From Nocardia caishijiensis NBRC 108228 (GTDB lineage: Bacteria > Actinomycetota > Actinomycetes > Mycobacteriales > Mycobacteriaceae): 64,000 bases of DNA. The notes below the pieces were generated by a model, which was given only the letters and a program-made list of their open reading frames with translations, did not search any database and had not been told where the DNA came from. The DNA is taken from positions 186,001 through 250,000 of the forward strand of contig NZ_BDBE01000038.1 of NCBI RefSeq assembly GCF_001612825.1. Reading direction: 5' to 3'. Below, piece after piece: positions 40,936 to 50,701 of this stretch (position 1 is the first letter of the stretch; every line of letters starts with the position of its first letter). The position numbers and the translations under genes were made by a program.

Positions 40936-43900
40936 GTGGGGGCGCTGCTTCCGACACTGCAGGCCGAACGGCTCAGGGAAGGGTTGACCGACTACCTGAC
41001 CACCACCTTCGCGCTGACCGATCCGGACACCCAGGGTGCGCTGACCGACTTCATCGGCGATCCCGCGGACGGACTTTTCAAGGGTCCGTATGTGCGCTTG
41101 CGGCTGCCTTTCGCCCCGGCGCGCGGCAACTGGGGCATGCACCTGGACTGGTGGCCGAAGTATTTCGAACCATACGGTCATCAGGCCGCCGCGTTCGAAC
41201 GGCTGTCGACGAAGTTTCAACGCCGGCCGCTGCCCACTCTGGTCACCACGGGCACCGGATCCGGTAAGACCGAGTCGTTCCTCATTCCCATCCTCGACCA
41301 CGTGCTGCGGGCCAAGAAGGCAGGCGTGGTCGGGATGAAGGCTTTGATCATCTATCCGATGAATGCCCTGGCCAACGACCAGGAGCAGCGGCTGGCGAAG
41401 ATGATCACCGAGCATTCGGAGCTGTCCGGCATCACGGCGGGTCTGTACACGGGTGAGCAATCCTCCGGCGGCCGCACGATGGTGTCGGAGTCGGGGCTGA
41501 TCACCGATCGCCGGCTGATGCACGATTCTCCGCCCGACATCCTGCTCACCAACTACAAGATGCTCGACCACATGCTGCTGCGGCCGGACCGGGCGGCGAT
41601 GTGGCGGCAGTCGGCGGACTCGCTGCAGTACGTGGTGCTCGACGAGTTCCACACCTATGACGGTGCGCAGGGCACGGATGTGGCGATGCTGCTGCGACGG
41701 CTCGGTCTGACCGTCAAATCACACTGGAACGCCGGTTCCCCTGTCACAGAAGCAGATCGGGCGCGGCCCCTCGGGAAGATCACGCCGGTTGCCACCTCCG
41801 CGACATTGGGGTCCAAAGGATCGCCGACGTCGATGCTCGACTTCGCGAAAACCGTTTTCGGCGAGACGTTCACACCCGAGACCCTCATCGGCGAAACGCG
41901 GCTCGATACCGAGGACTGGCTCGCGCAGCGCCGTCGCGACCTGGATCGCACATTCTCACCAGTCGAGCCGGTGATCGATCAGGCCCTTGCCGAACTCGAC
42001 CGCACCACAGCACAAACCGTGACGAACAAGCGACTCACGGCGGCGGTACTCGCCACGCTGTTCCGGCACACCTCCGACATCGACGACACCCACGAGCGGA
42101 TCACCGCGAGCCTGCACAAGCTCGACGAATCCGAGATGCTCGATCTGATCAAACGGCACGGAACCTTCGCGCGGGTCCTGCGTAGTGCGGTCGACGCCAT
42201 CTCGACCGCGAAATTGGCCGCCACCGTTCTGCCCGCCCAGACCGGCGAACGCGACCTCACCCGTGGCCTCGCGAACCGCGAGCGCTACGTCGGCTATCTC
42301 CTCGCCGCGCTCTCGCACGTGCGCGCCGAGGTCGGCCGGTCGGCACTGAATGTCGATGTGCACCTGTGGCTTCGGGAGCTGTCCCGGATCGATCGTGCGG
42401 CCGAGGTGACCCCGCAGTTCCGCTGGCCGGACGACGGAAAACTCGACGGAACCACCGTCGACTACTACCCCTCCCTCTACTGCAGGCATTGCGGTCGGTC
42501 GGGCTGGGGTGTTCGGCTGGGACCGACCGGCCACACCTTGGATGCCGGTGACGAAGACGTGCGCAGCTACCACGCGACCGGTGGTCCACGGTTCCGAGCG
42601 CTGATCTCCGCGCCCGCCGAGGCCGAAATCGACACTCCGGTCGAGGGATTGCGCTGGTTCCGCGTCGACGACCGGGAGATCGTCGACGAACGACCCGATG
42701 CCGACAGCGATGAGGTACTCGACGGGCGGGTGCTGCCGGTCTTGTTCCTGAACGGCCCTGAGGCGGACGAGAATTCGCGTAGGGACGTGTGCCCGGCGTG
42801 TGGTGCCGACGACGGCATCCGCTTCCTCGGCAGCGCGATCGCCACCCAGTTGTCGGTGGCGCTGTCGAACCTGTTCGGTGACGCGAAACTGGCCGACGGC
42901 GAAAAGAAGGCCCTCGTCTTCACCGACAGCGTCCAAGACGCCGCCCACCGTGCCGGATTCGTCCAGGCCAGGTCGCACACCCTCAGCCTCCGGTCGACCC
43001 TACGGACTGCCCTGGGCGACAAGGTGAGTGGCGAGCAGATGCTCACCCTCGCCGAGCTCTGCGATTCGGTACTCGACCGGGCAGGTGAAGACGCGCGACG
43101 GCGCTATCACCTCCTCGCGCCCGACATCGTCGAGCGTGACGAGTTCGCTCCGTTCTGGGACCCAGACAGCACCGCCCAGGCTCGACGGAAGGCGGCCAGG
43201 ACTGTTGCCCGGCGCCTGCAATTCGATATCGACCTCGAGTTCGGCCTGCAGTCTCGCCTCGGTCGTACGCTCGAGCTCACCGGCAGTGTGGTGTCGGAGG
43301 TGGATCTCGGCTCTCCCCGGCGCGTCGCGCAGCTGGGCGCCGACGCGCTGAAGCGAACAGAACATCAGCTCGCCTTTTCCGAGCCCGACGAGGCCGCGGT
43401 GACCCAGTGGGTTCGTGGTGTCGCCGAACGCATGCGCACCCGTGGCGCGATCGCCCACGATTGGTTGACGAAATACGTTCAGCGCGACGCGAACCGACGC
43501 TGGGTGTGGGGTGGCCGCCCCAAGGGCCAGGGCATGCCCGCCTTCCCCAAGGGACGCCCCGCACCGGCCTTCCCGGCGCTCGGCGGCCGGACCATCCCTG
43601 ACGGCTTCGACCCGATCACCGTCTCCGCCTCGTGGTACGCCCGCTGGGCTTCGCGCTGCCTGAACGTCTCGCCCATCGAGGGTGGATCACTGGCACGCGC
43701 GCTGTTCGAAGTGTTCGCCGAAGAACGCGTGGTGATCACCGAGAACACCGAGAAGTCGCTGACTGCTTATCTTTTGACGCACGACTCGGTCCTGGTGGGT
43801 ATCCCCGACCCGGCCGGGCTCACCGGGATGCGGTACCTGCTCGTCTGCGATGTCTGCCAGACGCCCACGCCGGGCAGCGCGGCCGTCGTCGACCAGCTCG

Positions 43901-46900
43901 ACGGTGCTCCCTGCCTGTTGACCCGATGCCCGGGCAGGCTGGCACGGGCCGCCAAACACAACAACTTCTACCGCGACCTCTACGACAACTCGGAGATGAA
44001 GCGGGTGGTCGCGCGTGAACACACCTCCTTGCTTCCCACCGCGACACGGCTCGAGTACGAGAACAAATTCAAGGCCACGGCCAGCGATCCCACCGCACCG
44101 AACGTGCTGGTCGCGACGCCGACTTTGGAGATGGGTATCGACATCGGCGACCTGTCGACGGTGATGCTGGGCTCCATGCCGCGAACGGTGTCGTCGTATC
44201 TCCAGCGAGTCGGCCGCGCAGGACGCCTCACGGGTAACTCACTCGCGCTCGCCTTCGTCCGCGGACGCGGCGAGCACCTGCCGAAACTCGGTGACCCGAC
44301 GTCGGTGATCCAAGGGGAGGTGCGTCCCCCGGCAACCTTCCTCACCGCGGAGGAAATCCTGCAGCGCCAGTACATCGCGCACATCATCGACCGGCTCGCG
44401 CGGCGTGCGGGAGCCGAAGATCCCGGCAACGCGACCAACGTGCTGTCGAGTTTCGACTCCGGTACCTGGATGGGCACCCTCATCGAGACCGCTGACGACG
44501 ACGCCGACCTGTTGGTCGACGAATTCCTCGGGCAGTTCGGCGATCTGCTCCGGACGGAAACCGCAGCGAACCTCCGCGACTGGGCGACCCCGCCAGGGCT
44601 CGGCGAGCACAGCGGCCTCGGAGCATTGCTGCGCGACGCCGTGCATCGCTGGAATCGAGATGTGAACGAGTTGCGGCACCGGCGAACGGCAGTGGACGCG
44701 GCCATTCCCGACTTCGAACAGCGTGCCAACTCCCCGGCCGCCACCGACGACGACAAGCGTGATTTGCGCACGGCCCGAGGCACGTTGCGTCTGTTGTCGA
44801 AGTCGATCAGCGCGCTGACAACCGAACATTGGGTCGGGGTTCTCGAACGGTACGGCGTGCTGCCCAACTACACGCTGCTCGACGACGCGGTGCTGCTGGA
44901 TGTCGGCATCACCTGGATCGATCCCGACACCAATCAATACGCCGAGGACACAGCGAGTTACCAGCGCGGCTCTCGGGTCGCACTCACCGAGCTGGCTCCT
45001 GGCGCGACCTTCTACGCGCAGGGGCTGGCCGTGGAAATCGACGCGATCGATCTCGGCGCGGGCGAATCCGCGATCCAGATCTGGCGGCTGTGCCCGTCCT
45101 GCGGCTGGGCAGGCATCACCCACACCGCAGACCCGACACCCCCACCGAATCAGTGCCCTCGATGCCACACCAGCGCAATCGCGGACGTGAGCCAACAGCT
45201 TCAAGTGGTAGAGATGGCCAAGGTGTCCGCCGAGGTGCGACGCGACGAGGCGGCGATCAACGACATCCGTGACGAACGGCGCAAGGAATCGTTCACGGTC
45301 TTGGCCGCAGCCGACATCGACCCCGACAACGTCACCAAACGGTGGTTCGTCGCCGAGCAGGACTTCGGCGCGGAGTACTTGCGGCGCATGGACATTCGCT
45401 GGCTGAACATGGGCAGGCGAAACTCGCAGGGCGGCAAGCGAACCATTGCGGGCAACACGACCACAGGTTCGCTGTTCCGCGTGTGTTCCGGGTGCGGGCA
45501 GCTCGACAAGGTAGCGGGCAGGAACGAGCCACATGAGCACCGCAGCTGGTGCCGGTACCGCAAAGCCGATGACGAGAAGCACGTTCGCGAGATCGCGCTG
45601 GCTCGGACACTACGCACCCAGGCTGTGCTGCTGCACCTGCCGAGCTGGCTCGAATACGACTCGTTCGCCCATCCGAGCCTCAGCGCTGCGATCCTGCTCG
45701 GCCTGCGACAGGTGATCGGTGGCTCCCCGGAACATCTCGATGTCGCCGCGATCACCGACGCCCTCCACAACCCGAACCAGCGGGCCCTGCTCATCCACGA
45801 CACCGTGCCCGGTGGCACCGGCTATCTGGCCGACTTCGCCAACCCACGTCAAGTGTGGGAGGTACTTGCGGCGGCACGCACAGTGGTCAAGAACTGCGAC
45901 TGCACCGACCGGCTCGCCTGCCACAAATGCCTGCTGCCGTTCGCACCGCCACGGGAACTCGACAAGGTTTCCCGGATCACGGCAGCCAAGGTGCTCGATG
46001 ATCTGCTCGCATGCCGCGACGGCGAGCCGGACGCGAAAAGCTGGCTGGACTCGGTCACCGAAGAAACCCCGGTACCGAAAGGCAGCGCCGAGTCGCCGTT
46101 GGAACGCGAGTTCTACCGCGCGTTCACCGAGCGGCTCACCACCATGGGCGCCACGGTCACCGAAAAACCGGGCACCTACGGCCCGACCGCAACGATCAAA
46201 CTGCCCGGCACCAAGATCCGGACCTGGCAGCTCGAGCCACAAGTGCTGATGGGCAACAGCCAACCCGACTTCCAACTGCGCACCAGCGATCCCGATATCC
46301 CGCTCATCGCCGTGTTCGCCGACGGTCGCCGCTACCACGCGACACCCGAGCACAACCGGGTGGCCGACGACGCCCACAAACGTGAGATCCTGCGCTCCGG
46401 CGGCGTGGTGGTCTGGTCGTTCTCCCACGATGATCTCGAGCGCTTTCGAGCCGCGCGGACGGAAAAGCCGACCTGGTTCACCGAAAAGCTGGAAGGCCCG
46501 ACCCGCAAACACGGCAACTTGAAGCCGAAACTGTTCAAGTTGCTGCATGCCGACCCGATCACCCAGCTGATCGAGTACATGCTCGAGCCTGAACGCGAGC
46601 CATGGGAAGCAGTGGGGCGATGGCTTCCGCTGATGTTCCTCCGCAACGGCCGCCACCAGGGCGACGCCGACGCCATCGCGAGCTGGGCGCTCGACCTCAT
46701 CGACGGGACCGCTTCGACTCCGGCGGACGGCGAGTACAACTGCTGGTCCTACAGCGACGGCCCGTTGACCATCACCGCCGCCACGAACAAGGGCATGAAG
46801 ACGCTGGACGCGGTGCTCGCGCTCGATGACCGGGACGAGAAGCTCGAACTCGACGGCGGTCGCGCGTGGAAGGAGTGGTTGCGCTTGTCCAACTGGTTCG

Positions 46901-47265
46901 GACTTGCCGACCACGTGATCACCACCCGAACCCTGCTCCAGGCGAACTCCACTGTGCCGGAGCGGGGACCGGACGCAGGCAGCGCCGAGCTCACGCCCGA
47001 CTGGCAGGTGCTCTACGACGACACCGTTTCCGATGCCGAACGCGAACTCGTCCTCGCTCTGGCCGCGGCAGGCGTCCCGGTGCCGGTGCTCGGTGTGGAG
47101 ACCGACCGTGGTGACGTGATCGACATGGGCTGGCCCGACGTCCGTCTCGGAGTTCTCCTCGCGGAGCCCGAGGCGGCCAATACGATGACCGAACAAGGCT
47201 GGACGATCTGCCCAGCCGATCCGGCGGAACTCGTCCGAGCACTGCAAACGAACGGGGTGATGTGA
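40936..47265 (+). CDS. Giant DEAD/DEAH helicase with DUF1998 region and C-terminal nuclease-like domain (DruE-like)
   Basis: 2,109 aa from GTG 40936, chosen because GAGGAG lies seven bases before it; an ATG at 40921 lacks a site. SF2 motifs: GTGSGKT (about 106–112), DEFH (236–239), a C-terminal RecA domain with TPTLEMGIDIGDLS and YLQRVGRAGR. Zinc-type Cys pairs occur (CRHCGR, CPACGAD, CDVCQ, CPSCGW with CPRCH). The DUF1998 signature DTVPGGTGYLADF (about 1622–1634) is followed by CDCTDRLACHKC. Residues about 1710–1830 resemble a PD-(D/E)XK/Vsr-like nuclease (Asp1778 in QPDF, FADGRRYH, Lys1815). Size and plan match DruE of Druantia defence systems; DrmA/DrmB of DISARM split the same parts over two proteins. 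It overlaps the next gene by one base. Confidence 0.82.
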   Translation: MGALLPTLQAERLREGLTDYLTTTFALTDPDTQGALTDFIGDPADGLFKGPYVRLRLPFAPARGNWGMHLDWWPKYFEPYGHQAAAFERLSTKFQRRPLPTLVTTGTGSGKTESFLIPILDHVLRAKKAGVVGMKALIIYPMNALANDQEQRLAKMITEHSELSGITAGLYTGEQSSGGRTMVSESGLITDRRLMHDSPPDILLTNYKMLDHMLLRPDRAAMWRQSADSLQYVVLDEFHTYDGAQGTDVAMLLRRLGLTVKSHWNAGSPVTEADRARPLGKITPVATSATLGSKGSPTSMLDFAKTVFGETFTPETLIGETRLDTEDWLAQRRRDLDRTFSPVEPVIDQALAELDRTTAQTVTNKRLTAAVLATLFRHTSDIDDTHERITASLHKLDESEMLDLIKRHGTFARVLRSAVDAISTAKLAATVLPAQTGERDLTRGLANRERYVGYLLAALSHVRAEVGRSALNVDVHLWLRELSRIDRAAEVTPQFRWPDDGKLDGTTVDYYPSLYCRHCGRSGWGVRLGPTGHTLDAGDEDVRSYHATGGPRFRALISAPAEAEIDTPVEGLRWFRVDDREIVDERPDADSDEVLDGRVLPVLFLNGPEADENSRRDVCPACGADDGIRFLGSAIATQLSVALSNLFGDAKLADGEKKALVFTDSVQDAAHRAGFVQARSHTLSLRSTLRTALGDKVSGEQMLTLAELCDSVLDRAGEDARRRYHLLAPDIVERDEFAPFWDPDSTAQARRKAARTVARRLQFDIDLEFGLQSRLGRTLELTGSVVSEVDLGSPRRVAQLGADALKRTEHQLAFSEPDEAAVTQWVRGVAERMRTRGAIAHDWLTKYVQRDANRRWVWGGRPKGQGMPAFPKGRPAPAFPALGGRTIPDGFDPITVSASWYARWASRCLNVSPIEGGSLARALFEVFAEERVVITENTEKSLTAYLLTHDSVLVGIPDPAGLTGMRYLLVCDVCQTPTPGSAAVVDQLDGAPCLLTRCPGRLARAAKHNNFYRDLYDNSEMKRVVAREHTSLLPTATRLEYENKFKATASDPTAPNVLVATPTLEMGIDIGDLSTVMLGSMPRTVSSYLQRVGRAGRLTGNSLALAFVRGRGEHLPKLGDPTSVIQGEVRPPATFLTAEEILQRQYIAHIIDRLARRAGAEDPGNATNVLSSFDSGTWMGTLIETADDDADLLVDEFLGQFGDLLRTETAANLRDWATPPGLGEHSGLGALLRDAVHRWNRDVNELRHRRTAVDAAIPDFEQRANSPAATDDDKRDLRTARGTLRLLSKSISALTTEHWVGVLERYGVLPNYTLLDDAVLLDVGITWIDPDTNQYAEDTASYQRGSRVALTELAPGATFYAQGLAVEIDAIDLGAGESAIQIWRLCPSCGWAGITHTADPTPPPNQCPRCHTSAIADVSQQLQVVEMAKVSAEVRRDEAAINDIRDERRKESFTVLAAADIDPDNVTKRWFVAEQDFGAEYLRRMDIRWLNMGRRNSQGGKRTIAGNTTTGSLFRVCSGCGQLDKVAGRNEPHEHRSWCRYRKADDEKHVREIALARTLRTQAVLLHLPSWLEYDSFAHPSLSAAILLGLRQVIGGSPEHLDVAAITDALHNPNQRALLIHDTVPGGTGYLADFANPRQVWEVLAAARTVVKNCDCTDRLACHKCLLPFAPPRELDKVSRITAAKVLDDLLACRDGEPDAKSWLDSVTEETPVPKGSAESPLEREFYRAFTERLTTMGATVTEKPGTYGPTATIKLPGTKIRTWQLEPQVLMGNSQPDFQLRTSDPDIPLIAVFADGRRYHATPEHNRVADDAHKREILRSGGVVVWSFSHDDLERFRAARTEKPTWFTEKLEGPTRKHGNLKPKLFKLLHADPITQLIEYMLEPEREPWEAVGRWLPLMFLRNGRHQGDADAIASWALDLIDGTASTPADGEYNCWSYSDGPLTITAATNKGMKTLDAVLALDDRDEKLELDGGRAWKEWLRLSNWFGLADHVITTRTLLQANSTVPERGPDAGSAELTPDWQVLYDDTVSDAERELVLALAAAGVPVPVLGVETDRGDVIDMGWPDVRLGVLLAEPEAANTMTEQGWTICPADPAELVRALQTNGVM

Positions 47266-49457
47266 TGGCGCACGTCATCATGACCAAGACCAGCGGGTCC
47301 GCGGACGAGCTCGAAGGTGCGATCAAACGGCGCGCGCACGATTTCCTCTACAGCGTGCAGGACGACGAACCTGCCGCGTCCACACTCATCGAGGAAGTTC
47401 CCGGAGCCACGGATGAGCGCGTGCGGCTCGGACGAATCGGCCTGGGGCACAGTGCGATTCTGTTCTACGTCGCGCCCGCGGGTGGGGAGGGATCCTACGT
47501 CTACATGGGTGCGTGGCCGGACGTTACCGCCGCCGAGCTCGCACCCCGGGCGGGACTGAAGGTGAACCCGGTCAACGGCGTCCTCGAGCTCATCATCGCC
47601 GACACCGCAGAACCTGCGCCGACCCAGCAGCCGAAACCGGCCGTGAAGCCCGGGTATCTCGCCGACCTCGGCTTCACCACCACCCAGCTCACCGACGACC
47701 TCGGCTTGGACGCGAAACTCGCCGAACGAGTGCTTGCGGCTTCCGACGACCATTTGATCAACGAGATCGCCGCGCAGATCGATGGGTGGCAGGGGGACGC
47801 GGTCCTCGAATTGGCCTGTGGCACAAGCATCGACGAGATTCGCGCCAAACTCCGACTCACGGAGAATCCGGTCGACCCGACCCTCGGCGAGGACGAGCAG
47901 ATCCTGCAGGCGCTCGAGCACCCGGCGTCGAAGATCCGGTTCGCCTACATCGGTGACAACACCGAGGAACTGCGTCGCGTGATCGAGGGTGGCAGTTTCG
48001 CCGCATGGCGCACCTTCCTGCATCCCGAACAGCGTGCGTACGCGGAAAAGCGGTACAACGGCGCATTCCGGCTGTCGGGCGGTGCGGGAACCGGCAAGAC
48101 CGTGGTGGCGTTGCACCGCGCGCGCAATCTCTGGCGGCGCAACCCGAATGCCCGCGTCGTCCTCACCACCTTCAACCGGACGCTCGCGCGCCAGCTACAG
48201 GCCGATCTCGAGGCACTGGATCCGGGCGTGCGGATCGCGAGCAAGCCCGGCGAGGCCGGCATCTACATCGATGGTGTCGACAAGCTGGCCAGCGATGTAC
48301 TGGCACGGGCAGGCGATCTCGCCCCGATCTCCGCGACGGTTCTCGGGAGCGCGACGACGCTGCCGCCTCGTCGCACCGATACCGGCAAGGTCTGGCGCGA
48401 GATCACCAGAACTGTTGAGACAGATCTGGATTCACGCCTGGTAACGCCCGGTTTCCTGGAGAGCGAGTACACCGCGGTGGTGCTCGCCAACAAAGTGACC
48501 ACCGTCGCCGAGTACGCGAAGGTCGCGCGCGCCGGGCGTGGTGTACGGCTCAACCGTGCGCAGCGCATCGCCGTCTGGAAACTGATGGAGGCGTTCCGCC
48601 GCCGCAGCCGGATGGATGGAACCGTCAGCTTTCCCGAAGTGCTCGCGTTGGCGGCCGAATACCTGCGGCAGCGCAGCGCCGCAGGTGAATTCATCGCCGA
48701 CCACGTCATCATCGACGAAGCCCAAGACCTGCACGCCACCCACTGGGCGATGCTGCGCGCTCTTGTCGCGGAGGGGCCGGACGACCTTTTCATCGCCGAG
48801 GACTCCCATCAGCGGATCTTCGGGCAACCGGTGGTGCTCGGTCGGCTCGGGGTGAAAATTGTCGGCCGCTCACGGCGGCTCACGTTGAATTACCGTACGA
48901 CGGCACAGAATTTGCGGTTCGCCATCGACATCCTCTCCGGCGGCGAGTACCACGACCTCGAAGAGGCCGAGGAGTCCACGCACGGATATCGCAGTGCTCG
49001 AACCGGGCCCGAACCGATGCTGCTGGCCTGTGATTCGCTGGCAGCTGAGCTCGAGCAGGTCGCCGGGCGGGTTCGGCAGTGGCTCGACGGGGGCGAGGAG
49101 CCCTCGAACATCGCTGTGCTCACCCGGGGAAAGAACGACCGGAGCCAGTTCGTGCGCGCCCTCGGGGAACGCGGCATCGAAGCCCGGGTGCTCGACGACA
49201 ACCCCGCCGGACCTGGGCATGTGCAGGTGCTGACCATGCACCGGTCCAAGGGTATGGAGTTCGCCAAGGTGATCCTGGCCGGAGTCGACGACGCGCACGT
49301 GCCCGCGAAATCTGTGCTGAACGAAGCACCGGAAGAGGAACGGGGCGAGGCCGAGCTACGGGAGCGGTCCCTGCTGTATGTGGCGGCTAGCCGCGCGCGC
49401 GACCAGCTGGTGGTGACATGGAACGGGCGCCGTTCGGAACTGCTGGCGAACACCTGA
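47265..49457 (+). CDS. UvrD-type SF1 helicase with RelE-like N-terminal domain (copy 1)
   Basis: 730 aa from ATG 47265, overlapping the previous stop (TGATG). Residues 1–105 resemble a RelE/ParE-superfamily fold: a helix pair (ELEGAIKRRAHDFLYSV), then RVRLGRIGLGHSAILFYV, YVYMGAWPDV and NPVNGVLEL. A linker and a small helical domain follow. The helicase core has GAGTGKT at 273–279, DEAQD beginning at 484, LFIAEDSHQRIFGQP, LNYRTTAQNL, LTMHRSKGMEFAKVIL and LLYVAASRARDQL. It is clearly paralogous to the protein at 50701 along the full length, including the N-terminal domain. Helicases of this type unwind DNA 3'–5'; the RelE-like part may bind nucleic acid rather than act as a toxin. Confidence 0.85.
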   Translation: MAHVIMTKTSGSADELEGAIKRRAHDFLYSVQDDEPAASTLIEEVPGATDERVRLGRIGLGHSAILFYVAPAGGEGSYVYMGAWPDVTAAELAPRAGLKVNPVNGVLELIIADTAEPAPTQQPKPAVKPGYLADLGFTTTQLTDDLGLDAKLAERVLAASDDHLINEIAAQIDGWQGDAVLELACGTSIDEIRAKLRLTENPVDPTLGEDEQILQALEHPASKIRFAYIGDNTEELRRVIEGGSFAAWRTFLHPEQRAYAEKRYNGAFRLSGGAGTGKTVVALHRARNLWRRNPNARVVLTTFNRTLARQLQADLEALDPGVRIASKPGEAGIYIDGVDKLASDVLARAGDLAPISATVLGSATTLPPRRTDTGKVWREITRTVETDLDSRLVTPGFLESEYTAVVLANKVTTVAEYAKVARAGRGVRLNRAQRIAVWKLMEAFRRRSRMDGTVSFPEVLALAAEYLRQRSAAGEFIADHVIIDEAQDLHATHWAMLRALVAEGPDDLFIAEDSHQRIFGQPVVLGRLGVKIVGRSRRLTLNYRTTAQNLRFAIDILSGGEYHDLEEAEESTHGYRSARTGPEPMLLACDSLAAELEQVAGRVRQWLDGGEEPSNIAVLTRGKNDRSQFVRALGERGIEARVLDDNPAGPGHVQVLTMHRSKGMEFAKVILAGVDDAHVPAKSVLNEAPEEERGEAELRERSLLYVAASRARDQLVVTWNGRRSELLANT

Positions 49458-49492
49458 ATCGTCGAATACCACCTGCACACCCGGAGCAACAG

Positions 49493-50701
49493 ATGAATCC
49501 CCCAGCGACACCTCGCCAGCCCTACTCACTGTGGACGACCAGTCGTGGCTGGGCCGCGCAGGACGTCGTCGGCACCCAGTCGTATCTGCCGAACTTCCTC
49601 GGAATGCTCGGCGACGACTTCGATCCGCGCGGAACCGAAACCCGCCGCACGGTCGAGCTCGTACCGGAACCGGACAACCCGTACGACCGCAACGCTGTCG
49701 CGGTTCGCTTCGCGAACCAGACGATCGGCTACCTCCCGCGCGAGGACGCCATCCGCTACCACCGCCCGTTGCTCGAGTTGATGAACCGCGGGTACATCCC
49801 TGTCGCGCAGGGCCGGATATGGGCACGTGAGTACTCCGAGTGGGACGATCACGGGCGCGAGCAACGACGGCTCAGCACCGATGTCCATCTCTACGTGGCG
49901 AGCCCGGAAACGATGTTTCCGCTCAACGACCCACCGGTCGTGCCGTACACAATGCTGCCCGAGGGCAGCGCGGTACAGGTACTCAGGACCGGCGAGCACA
50001 CCGATGTCCTGACCCGCTTCCACACCGATGGTGGCGAACGGCCTGTCATCGTCAGCCTGGTCGCCGTGGATCAGGCGAGCGCGCGTTCGACGAAACGGGT
50101 GGTCGAGGTGCGCATCGACAGTGACCGTGTCGGGCAGCTCTCCCCTGCCATGAGCGAGAAGTACCTCCCCGCGATCGACCATTTCGGCGCACGCGGATGG
50201 GTCACCGCCGCCCGGGCGATGCTCACTGCGTCGGCTGTTTCGGCCACGCTGTCCTTGCGCGCGCAAAAGGCTCATGAACTCTCCGGCGATGCGCTCACCG
50301 GGCCACCAGCCGTCGTGCCGCCACGTGGAGTGTCAGGGCCGGTTGCTCCGAGCACGCGGTCGGCTTCGGCGGTCGAAGTGCAGTCCGGTGTCACCGGCAA
50401 CGGCAGCAAGATCACCGTGCGTGAGTCGGGCGCCGAATCGCTGATCACCGTCACCATCGAATTCGCCAGGCCCCTCACCGCCTGGCAATCCAAAGTCGCG
50501 CAAAAGGTTCAGGCGACTGCTCAGCAGCTACTCGCGCGCGAGCAGCTCACCGCTCCGCCGGTCACCTTGACCAACCAGACGTTCGCAGCATCGGCGCCGC
50601 TGGCCATCGGGCAGGAATTCGTCGACGCGCTCATCGGCATCGACGACTCCGATTTCGGCGCGGCTCAGGAGTTCAACCAGCTGACCGAAGGGGCGCTGTA
50701 A
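49493..50701 (+). CDS. HIRAN-domain protein between two UvrD-type helicase genes
   Basis: 402 aa from ATG 49493, with CCGGAG seven bases upstream. Residues about 25–115 are a HIRAN domain (VELVPEPDNPYDRNAVAVRF, TIGYLPREDAIRYH), a fold that binds 3' ends of single-stranded DNA in HLTF and Rad5. Residues about 180–260 may be a second, weaker HIRAN-like unit (VVEVRIDSDRVGQLSPAMSE). The C-terminal 130 residues are unrecognised. The stop overlaps the next start by one base (TAATG), so it is co-translated with helicase copy 2. It probably recruits the helicases to exposed DNA ends. Confidence 0.82.
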   Translation: MNPPATPRQPYSLWTTSRGWAAQDVVGTQSYLPNFLGMLGDDFDPRGTETRRTVELVPEPDNPYDRNAVAVRFANQTIGYLPREDAIRYHRPLLELMNRGYIPVAQGRIWAREYSEWDDHGREQRRLSTDVHLYVASPETMFPLNDPPVVPYTMLPEGSAVQVLRTGEHTDVLTRFHTDGGERPVIVSLVAVDQASARSTKRVVEVRIDSDRVGQLSPAMSEKYLPAIDHFGARGWVTAARAMLTASAVSATLSLRAQKAHELSGDALTGPPAVVPPRGVSGPVAPSTRSASAVEVQSGVTGNGSKITVRESGAESLITVTIEFARPLTAWQSKVAQKVQATAQQLLAREQLTAPPVTLTNQTFAASAPLAIGQEFVDALIGIDDSDFGAAQEFNQLTEGAL

